A stretch of DNA of 64,000 bases from Hoplostethus atlanticus (lineage: Eukaryota > Chordata > Actinopteri > Trachichthyiformes > Trachichthyidae), in contig JAXDDX010000040.1 in NCBI GenBank assembly GCA_034670405.1, forward strand, positions 834,501 to 898,500, in the 5' to 3' direction. The notes under the pieces were generated by a model that did not search any database, was not told the DNA's origin, and saw only the letters and a list, made by a program, of their open reading frames with translations. Position 1 is the first letter of the stretch; the number at the start of each line of letters is the position of its first letter. Of the stretch, positions 50,421 to 61,258 are shown piece after piece. The position numbers and the translations under genes are program-made.

Positions 50421-53400
50421 AAACTTCAGGGCCAAGGGTCTGTGTTCAAATCACAACAGAGCATTACAAATCATCAAACACTGCATGTTGCTCTGAATAC
50501 AGTGGAAAAATCATAAGTTCGGGCGTTGTTTACATGGTTGTTCTAATGGCTATGAGATGACAATAACAAAGCACGGGGCATTTTATAGCTTTAAAAACTA
50601 CAAAATGGCACTAAAAGCATTTTGACTCAACACACATTGCATTACTGAGTCAGTGAAGCCAACATCCTGAGTCTTGGTGACCTGATATCATCAAGCCTTG
50701 GTTCTCTGGACTCCAGCTTTAGTAAAGACATGCACACAGATCTAGACCAACCTGCCTAAGATCACAGGGACGAGAAAAATAGCAACAGCAAGTTTCAATT
50801 AGAATAGCAGAATTCTGCTTTAGGGTGGATTTTCACCCATCTTTTTTTACAGTCTGTCTTTTAAGTGTGCTTCTGGCTCACGAGGGGCTTGGACACACAG
50901 GAGGAAACGGTCCAAGTGTTAGGATGGGTTATATCTCCTTCCCCTTCCTCCTGCTGCTTGAGGAGGTCAAGGGTTAATCCGTCCGGCCCCTGGGTGAGAC
51001 GCAACGGAAGCCAATTTGTTGACCTCGGGAGGGCCCGGGAGCCCCACCGGACCTATCAAACCTGATTATTACAGACGGAGAGAGAGACGGTATTTCACAT
51101 GGTGGACCTAGCTAATCAAACAAGTAGGAGGAGGAGGAAGGAGAGGGTTTCTCTTTCCTTCTTCCCTCCTTGTTTCTTTCTGTCTCTCCTCTCTTTCACT
51201 CTCCCTCTATCACACACACTTCCTATCTCTCTCTCTCTCTCGCTCTCGCTCTTGTTTGTACTTTCTATCTCTCACTTAGAAACAAGAAGGGTTCGAGAGC
51301 GCAGGCAGGAAAATCAATCAAGATTGGATTGATAGTGTAAACTGACAGGCCGAAGAGCCAGCAAACCGTGATACATGAGCAGATTAGGATGGAGTGTGTC
51401 TGCGGGAAATGGGTAGCAGCTAGACGTAGTGGAGAACTGGAAGAGTGAGAGGAAAGGAATGGCCGGGGTGCAATTAGTGCAATCACTTCAATTAGCACAA
51501 TCGTTTCAACAAGCTATAGGTTTCTGCTTGACAAATAATGGAGAGATGAAATATGAAGAGCATTAGAAAAGCGCTCTCACCCTATCATCATCGACATCAC
51601 CACCACTTCCTCCATCACTACCATATATATATATATAGCCTTTTGTCTCATACCATTTCCAGCTGACCAGGGACAACAAAAATGGTATGATTCGGAGAAC
51701 TGCCAAAACTACTTACATGACTGAGTACTGACTGAGTACTGTCTCTGAAGTACTTCAGAGACCGAAAACAATGACTGTGCTATTGTATTCTGTACATGAT
51801 AGAGCCACAAGTGTGACTAAGTAAAATATTGTGAGGAGTAAAGAGATTGAAAATGTTCCAAGACCAGAATTTGACATTCTCAGAAAGTTTTATAGTGATG
51901 GGACATGCATTCAGTGACATTGTTGCACAGTTACGTGTAAATATGAGCATCCATTTATGTATTAGCATGACTATGAATAGTTACACACTCAATGTGCTGC
52001 TGTTGGCCTCTTTTTTTTAAGAAATCTGGTGTGACCATTCCAAACAAAGCTCAAGATGTGTCCATTATCTTTCATAGTGATTGTGCTGTGAACCCACCTC
52101 AACTTAAAAGCCATTATGTGATAGGTTACTCCTAAAAGCACCTATGCTAACACGTACCAAACTTCATATTTTGAATAATACTTGGGTGAAGAACATGTAA
52201 ACCAAATTTCATAAACAATTTAACTTCATTTCAACATAATTTCTCTGTTGTATCTGTGGCCTTTATTGGCCCAAACGGTGGATGCTACAATTACAGGTCA
52301 ATATGAAGTTTCAGAATGGTTGCTGATTGGCTCAGAGGACGACTGGAGTTTACTGTTGCCTTGTTCTTATCAATATGACTGACCTTCATGCTCCTTCTCT
52401 GACAAGCCGGCTTTCTTCATCTTCTTGGGAGTCTTCATGAAAAGTGGGAAGATGGTTCTCAGGCCCAGGATGTCTACAAACTTATGACAGTTATCGGCTC
52501 CCTCCGCTCCGATCATCCCGTGGTCCAGGACCTTCAGAGCACTCGTCCGAGACATTTTCTTCTCTCTAAAGCAGAGGGAGGCAAGGAAACGGAGGTCAGA
52601 GAGGCAGAATTTCAATGGACATAAAGGCCATTCGCATTTCACTGAACCGTCATGAAAGGTCATTTGACTGGTTATAGTTAAGACAGCTGCTGTAAAACTT
52701 ATTTTTGGAGGGAGTGATAAATGATTTATACAGGAATTTATGCCCAATGGGGTGTTCATACTGATGAATGAAGCACAATGCACAACTAATAATATCATGT
52801 GCAACAAAACGACTGATTCATTTCACTGTGCAGAATATAATAGCATAAACTAAGGTGTACAACACAGAGCCCTACACAGTTTGGGCCTTGTGGTTTCTAG
52901 TGGCAGTTATCTCCATTGAGGTCAATTCACTTTCAGCTAAATCTATTCAAAAATTTAACTCAAACTACAATTCACATATTGGTACTGAACTGAAAGTGAA
53001 CTGCTCCATGGCGGTGATTTTAAATATTGGACATATCGTTGCATATATACTCGGCAACTCCGAAACTCAAGTCAGAATATTAGCACAAAAGTGAACATTG
53101 TTGTTCTGTATGAACAAAGGTTTATCTGTTTTTCCATTATCAACAACTAGGCATGATACGGTGGACTAACTAGGCCTGCTCTCTCCCACCCCATCCCCCG
53201 CCTCCTCTCAGGAAATGTAGCTGTCTGTCACAGTGTCACTTCCTCCATTCCCACCAATGACAGATGACAGTGTTTATCTCAGAGGAGGGACACATATTTC
53301 AGACGGTTGAGTCTGGTCCGCCAGACAGACACATTACATATGATGGACGGCTGGAGTGGCCAGGGGTAGCAATGGGCGGTGTGCTTTCTGAAGGGAAACT

Positions 53401-56400
53401 GTAACCAATTCAGTTAGCGGACAGCTGTCTTAACTCAACAGCTTGGTGTCCTGAACTACGGGGCTGTGAACCCCAATGGAACGGGGGGGCAATATCTGCT
53501 GGGTCCTCACATGACAATAGTAGCATGTTTTTGTCGAGCTAGGAATCCTGGATGAGACCAAGTCACTCAACGATTGGTCCTGACGGATTCGTTTAAGAAC
53601 CTCTGCTCTAAAGAGGCTATACAAACTACAGGCATTGGGCTGGCCAAAAATATAATGGGTGTGATGAGAAACATAAAAATGCAATAAAACCGTAATCTCC
53701 CAATAGAAATTAATGGGAGTTGTATGTCCAAAAAAGTGCTTTAAAATAAATAAATAAATAAAAGGAACCCTTGAGTACTCAAAAAATGTCAATACCAATC
53801 AAGACTTCAGACACTAAGAGCGAAGTACTAGCACAACACTGTTTATTTAATCTAATAATGTTTATCTATCTATTAGTCTACATTGCCAATTTCGACAAGG
53901 AGCGTGGCACTTTATTAAAAAAACACTGGGTCAGTAAAAAATAGCATTGGTACACCTTAATTTCAGGTGCAGAGTCCGGACTGGCAAATGTTTTACTGTG
54001 CTGGGAATTCATCGATGCCGCTGAGGGCGTGTGTCCTTTCTAGGTAAAGACAATTACTTCATACTGAAATGCACTTACGATTTCTGGTGACTAGTAGTTT
54101 TCTTGCCTAACCTATGTTGAATGCACTCATTGTAAGTCGCTTTGGATAAAAGCGTCTGCTAAATGACTGTAATGTAATGTAATGTAAAGAGTTGGTCTCT
54201 CTTGAGTTTAAACTAATAACTAAGGGTCTTGTGGCAGACTCAATAAGGAGCTGTCTGCCAGGTTGATATTACACTACTGCCTTTTGGTGTACTTTTACAG
54301 AACATTTTACTTTGTCCTCTCTTTTATGTGACTTTAACTGTATTCTCATGTTATATATTGTTTTACTTTGCTCTTTTGTGACACTTTTTGAAGTTATGTT
54401 TGTCATGATGCTGTATTGTTTGCTTCCCTCATTGCCTTGAAAAGGAGAAAAATAATTTGAATTGTTCCAAGCTAAGATATTATCTTATTATATTTATTTC
54501 TATTATTTAGAGATATATTTCTGTAAAAGTAAAAAAGTCAGCACTGTTTCTATGAGTGATTTGGTACTTAAGCGTGCAAGATTTACAGTATTATCCATAA
54601 TAACAAACAATTGCGGTCACTGAGTGCTGACCAATATCTTCATCTAGTTTCAAACAAAGCTAATGTACTGTAGCTTTAGCTGTAACTATGAGAAGAAATT
54701 AGACGGGCACATTCCTACAGATTCATAATCACTTTCTTAACTAAAGCACTTCAACAGCATTCCTAGTCACATCTTGGCTATGACCTCAATACAGAGGTAT
54801 CTTGCTCCCTCTCGTTCTCCGTCTTTCTCTCCCTTTTGCTCTGTCTCTTTTTCTCTCCCTTCGCCTGGCGGATGATTTAGAAGAAAAGGGGGTTTTGCAT
54901 TCCAATAATGAGATATCGATCCAGGCTTTAAATCTACCTGTCCATAGGCGTGATTATCAGAGCGGGGGTGCAGAAGCAGTGGAGGTTTCATAAATGCTTG
55001 TAATGTGTCTTTATGACTCTTTAAGGTCACGTCTCGGCTGTGCTGTGCTCCAGCAACCGCTGATTGATTGGGCTGGCAGCCCGGCCAGGCAATAGAGTAG
55101 ATAGACGTGCCGCTCTGTGCAGCGCTACACCATGTTGTGCTGTGAGTATTACAATTTTCACAGGAGTAAAAGCATTGAAACAAGCTCTGAGCTGAGCTGT
55201 GAGGGCCAGATTGCACATCCAAAGATATACTATGCTATGTACTAGGCTCTACACTGCATCTTGTGCACGTTATGTGTACAGCACTGTTGCACTTTGTATA
55301 GTCCATCTGTTTACTGGAGCACTGGAGTTTGGTGTGGCTTGTAAATGTTACACCAGAATCATCCATAATGCATTTGTGTTGATGCAAACCTGTGTTGAGT
55401 TCTACGCAAAGACCGCCATGGCATACGGAGATGAAACTGATTAGACCTGCTTATCATATTACTACATACATTTTCCTTGTCTGATCGGATGAATCTGATA
55501 ATAACTTCACCAAGAGCTGGCAAAAATGGGGCCGAACATACTTCATTTTAGTTTCCACATGCATGATCAACACGTAAGTAGTTGCATGCAACACCTGCAT
55601 TGAAACACGATGCATCTGCAACGGCATGATGCAGCGGTAATGGATAAACTCATTTGAAATGAATGAACCTTAAGTGTGATCCCGGCCTTAGACCAATTCA
55701 TCTGTGCCAACACAAAATCAGCCTGCCTGGCTGCAAGGCAATAAAGAAGAACTTGAATCTTCTGCTCCAAAAGGTTACCATATTTTTCAAACAGCTGAAA
55801 CCATTAAAATGGCTCAGAACTGAGGTGTGAAAGCCAGACAGTGGATTACTTATACTAAGCATGGATAGCCACAACCCACACAATATTCTGCAGACTGTGG
55901 AAATAAGAATCCACACAGATAAAACAATAAGAGTACAGAGACAATATGGAGACAGTGTTTGGGACACTAACCTCTGTGTATACCTGATGATAACCCAATT
56001 TATTCATGCATACTTCCAGAGATGTTGGAACCATGAATGGAAACAGTATTTCTTGATAGGGTTATCGCAATACAAATTTCACCAATTGATATCATAACAG
56101 ACCAACTATCATGACACAAAGGACCACTGAAAACTACTCGTTAATTTACCTTCAAGGGTTGGGCCACTCCTCAGAAACAAGAAGCACATGAATTGGCACA
56201 AAGTGGCATGGTAACCATTGACATTGTAATCATGAAAAATTGGACACTGGGATGCATATTTTTCCACACAAGCTGCTGTTCTGTCTTGATACTTATGTTA
56301 CCAAGTGTGGTCTGACACACTTCTGGGTTGCTCTAGCATCAAGCATTTAGTAATTAAAGCAAAAATAATAGGGCTTCAGCACCTGCAGTGCTTGGACCCC

Positions 56401-58446
56401 TAACAAGAATCTTGCAGATTGCCACAAGGACTTCATTCTCTTGCCTCCCCATCAGACCAGTCAGTACCAACATGCTCATTTAAAACATGTTTGATTTTTG
56501 GTCAACAACACATATCTGAATGGAGACCAGCAGTAGCCAGTGAGAGTTGAGTGCGAGAGAGGGAAGAAAAAATAGAGGAAGTATCTTATGGTGTTATATA
56601 TATATATATATATTGTTTATACTATGTCTCCAGCATCACCTGAGCATGAGGTTCATGAGCTGAAGCCCCTCACCCCTGAGGAAGCGGTCCCGATTGGCTG
56701 GCAGCATAAGACAGGAACACAGAGCGTCAAACAGGTTCTCCATCATCTCTTGCTCCTCGGCTGTGGCAGGGTTGTGCCGCTTAAACACCTGAGAAGGAAA
56801 CGGAGGAGGAGGAAGCATTGAGCATCTGCATACACGTTGCATTTTTCATGAGAAGGGGATTGGTTGGAGGACAGCAACACTTCATTTGAATAGTTTGGGG
56901 ATGTGGGTAAGATGCACCTTTTTCACGATGAGGGGGAATCAGCCTGAAAGATTATCCAGACAACACAATGACCAGGCACAGAAACTGCCACCAGCCACCA
57001 ACCTGGTCAGTGAAGTCTACTCTAATAGCCACTTCAGCAGATCACCAACCGTCATTTGAAGGTATTATTCTAGTTTTTAAATTCTATTTTAGTTTTTAGT
57101 TCTAGTTCCTATTTGGATTCGGATTGTGAAAGTGGCAAGAGAAATTTGGGATGCACAAGCTACTGTGACCCATGGGGGAAAAAAGTTAGTTTTCTGCCCT
57201 GTCAAGTACTAGGTTTCCTCACTCTGCATTACCCAAATAAAGTACCTGTCGCCTGAGTCCCAAATTTTACGTGCTTGCTGCACTGTTGCTCATCCATTGA
57301 AGAGAGGTCTTTGGTAAATCCTTCAGTAATAAAACTGAATGGATGCTGTATAGTGGTGCTTCATCTTGAAGACAGCTTGTTGATTTTTGCCAACTGACGC
57401 AAAGGCCTGTTCACAAACTGCCTTGTCACCTACAGGCATTTTCCGCTAAAGTCATTTTTTTGCACAGAGTGATTATCCCCTCTAATCTTATCGCTCCAAC
57501 CGACCCACACAAATCAGTAGTTGCACTTCAAGTAGGTGAACAAAGTGAAGTTTTTGTATATTGTATATATTTTATGTATCCTACTGTATTGAAATATTTA
57601 CGCCTCTAATTATTCATCCCTGTTATCCCACACAGTTGGGAGCACATTCATAGTTACCTCTTAACAAGCATCCAAATAAAAATAGGCATGAATGCAATAA
57701 AAACAAGATAATGTTGCTGGGTGGGGAGTTTTTGTTCCAAAACACAGAGGACAGGTCAGAAAGTGAGTTTTGAAAGCCAGAAATCTCAGCAACTTGTACA
57801 GTAATCATTGAGTCATTGGTGTGATCAAGAACACTATCACCCCCATTTAATTAAATGAATCCTTACGCTACTTTCTCTGCTGGATAAAACATTTAAACAT
57901 ACCTATATCATAGAATTCATGATAAAACAATTACCAGCAAAGGGCCACAATTTTATGCAGACATAAACTCATCTATATAAAATAAAGAGTCTTCACTGTA
58001 TGGAGAATTAAAGAATATTTTTTCCTATGTGTTACTATAGACTAATAGAGGGAGCCATATCAAAAACCAGCACTCATAGCATTTGGCAAAAATGCTACAA
58101 GGACTCAGATCTACTAAGCATACTCTCTGAAATGTCTTTTGGCACCTTAATTTATTTGTGTCTTATCAACAAGTTGGTGTGGACCCACAGGATAGAGGGG
58201 GGCTTCTACAATGGCCATGACTTTGCTTAGGAGGTTAAACCTTGGGTGTGGAACTGTTCTTTTTTGACAAATGATTGAGCTTTAACCCTGCGAGGAAGGC
58301 CCAGATAGATTAGAAGTGAACAAGGACTAGTAAAGCAAGCTAAAAATAGTGAGCAAAAGCAAAATCACAAGAGGACTTACAGAGAGTTGCTGCAGCAACA
58401 CATCAATGCCATCCATCTCTCCTAAAAGCTCTCTGGTATCTGGTGA

Positions 58447-58480
<34 letters not shown>

Positions 58481-59704
58481 GGAGGCAGATAAAGAGAAAA
58501 AAGGAGTGATGGGAGATCGGGTAGATTAGATTGAGATAGTGGAATAAAAACAGGCATTCAGGAGCAGGTGGGGGACAGAAACAAAGTTGTGTCAGAGAAA
58601 AAAGAAGTGGGATGAAGGAAAGCAAGAGAGAAAAAAAGAGGGGGAGGACATACATTAGAGACACTAACAAACACAGTCGTCAAGAGGGACCTCCGGAGAG
58701 ACATACACAATATATATCTTAAGTTATTTCATCTAGAATTGAGTGTAAAAGTCCTATTTTTCTTAAAGCTGCACTGGGCAATTCTGCATCTTAGCAGCCC
58801 CAAATGACAGCGAGGAAACTTTTTGAAACTTCAGGACTATACCCAGAAGTCACAATCATTTGGGTAAATAGGGCAAATCTCTGAGGTCTCAATTAGTGGG
58901 GATGGGACACGCTTCTTATTTGCAGCTTAATTGCACTTCTTGTTTATTTCCAATGTAAATCAACTCAAGGATTTTCTTGAATCAAGTGTCATTTTCTTGA
59001 TACTAGTGGAGTGATGTGCCTTATTCTGCCTTGTTTCACAATATTGACACTCAGTTCTAGAAAGTTTCAGAAACAAGCAAAAGTGCATTCAAAACAAGTG
59101 GAATTACCTCACTGGCAATGACAGAATAGTTCACTATAATATAAATGTGATTTTAAAACTGAATATGAAACTAAATTATCTTTGTCAGCATCGCTCCACT
59201 ACTCACAAGCCCCAGGACAACCCCACCCACACAAGGTGGAGACTGAAAGGAACATGGCTGGCGGATAACAAGGCACACCTGCCGTCTACCAAGCCGTGTC
59301 ACCACTGCTGTAATCGGGAGAGGCTTTGGGAGTCTGGAGGTGAGGTAGGACTATGTATGACGCATGTCTAACGCTGCCTTTTGCTTCTATCCTCCACATT
59401 GCAGTGACTAAGCACTGAGCTGCCAGAGACGCAAACCAACCCTGCCAGGTACCAGCATCACCACCTGCACTATCCCCTACCCAGACACCACCAATGCCAT
59501 CCTCCACAGAGTCAGCCATTGCCACACTCGCCATGCACACCACGGTTTTACCCTCAGCATAATCTCCAACAGAGACATCTACGCACTGATTAATAAATCT
59601 GCCCTTGGAGCTCTTTATTGCACCCATACCTCAACTCTGCTTCTCATTCAGAGGTAGAGACTGTATTGCCAATGACATCACTGATTACCCCTGTTTTCTT
59701 TATC

Positions 59705-59735
<31 letters not shown>

Positions 59736-61219
59736 AGCCAGAATGGATTTGGTGATTCAGCAGATGCTCCACCTGTCCCTCCAGCAGCAGCAGGTCACGC
59801 AGTAACTGGCCGAGAGCCTGGGGAGAGTAATGGAGGAGCTGGCGCAGATGTGGCTGGCAGCTCCTCAGAGGCTCCCGCTCCCCAACAATCCGCTCACTGT
59901 CTCCTGACCAAGCTGACATCCCAGGACGGCGTTGGGGCTTACCTCCACACGTTTGCAGAAGGGTGGGATGAGACTGAATGGGCACCGACCCTCCTTCCTG
60001 TCTGGGGAGGCCCAGCATGCATATTACTCTCTCTCCCTGGCGAAGGCCCACAATTATGGGGAAATCCTGGTTCGTCTCACCTGTAACCAAGGATCTCCTC
60101 ACAGAACAGGGCACACCATATTTAGCCAGCTCTGGGCTCCTGGCTGACCTCCTGCTGGCTCATCACAGTGAGACAGCTGCATACCTCAGTCTACCACCCG
60201 TAGACAGACGGGCTGTGCTGGTGGAGCGCCTCAACCAAACGTTGAAGAGAAGGTGAAGATAAGTGTGGCCAAGAACGGTTGCAATTTATACCTCATGCTA
60301 AGCCAAAGAAGCCGGCTAGGTGGTGCTCCTGGTCTGGGAACACCGGGTCCTGGAGGAACCGTGACAGGCTGGGCTCATGACCAACCCCAAGAAATTCCAC
60401 CTGGGCTACTAGATTGGGCGCTGTCAGAAACTTCCCCTGCCCCACCACAAAGATTCAAGTATGTGCACTCTTGGGCTTGATGCCTCTCCTCCATTGCCTC
60501 CCCACTCTCAGACCTGGCCAAGAAGGCCCAGCTGGAGCAGGTGGAGTGGACCACAGAGACAGACAAAGCTTTCCAGCAGTTATAAAGTCCCTGACTACAG
60601 AACCAGTGCTGCAGACCCCTGACTTCTCCTGGCTGTTCTTCCTCCAGACTGATGCCTCAGAGGAGTGGTCCTGTCACAGGAGCATTGGTGATCTTCATCT
60701 CTAAAAAGCTGACCCCGGCTGAACATTTCTACAGTGCCATAGAGAGGGAAAGTTTGACTATAAGGTGGGCCACCCAGGAACTGAGGTACTACCTACTGGG
60801 CAGTAAGTTCACTCTCGTTACAGACCATGCTCCCCTACAGTGGATGGCCATGGACAAGGATACCAACACAAGAGTCTGGCTCTCCACGACTTTGCTTTTG
60901 ACGTCAAGCATCAGCCGGGGTCCATCAGCGGCAACACAGATGGCCTCTCCCGCATGCACACCCTCTGGTCAGGTCAGGGAAGGGGTGAATGAGGGAAGGA
61001 AGGGCTGAGGGGAAGAGAGAGAGGTGGGGGGGGGGTAAAGGAGAGAGGTAGGAAAGGAACGAGGGATGTAGGCAAGGATAGAGGGGTGGAGAGAAGGGGG
61101 AGAGGGAGAGGCTGCACACTTACTGTCATTGTTTTGCAGCAAGATAGCCAGTATTTCACTGCAGTACAGCTTGTTAGCATCAAACGGCATCTTTGCCTGA
61201 GAAAAAGAGAAAGACAGTG

Positions 61220-61258
<39 letters not shown>

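Larger units (their letters stand above)
43552..52383 (-). other. ctnnbl1: ctnnbl1 intron (8.8 kb)
   Basis: It holds a possible hAT relic (46524-46788), a repeat copy (47485-47685), a palindromic MITE (49133-49316), (CA)n at 50380-50420 and pyrimidine-rich sequence at 51150-51260. Stretches 43600-46500 and 47700-49100 show no recognisable features beyond short random frames. Confidence 0.8.
58440..61123 (-). other. ctnnbl1: ctnnbl1 intron with Ty3/gypsy relic
   Basis: The 2.7-kb intron starts at its acceptor side with (GA)n (58447-58480). It holds the second copy of the 13333 repeat (58763-58927), a MITE-family fragment (58940-59130), the LTR-retrotransposon relic (59195-60975) and a GA-rich stretch (60960-61110). 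Confidence 0.85.

Noticed and set aside
53545-53620. hAT-like right end (TTTAAGAACCTCTGCTCTAAAG)
   Set aside because: No matching left terminus or duplicated CTCTAAAG could be found upstream.
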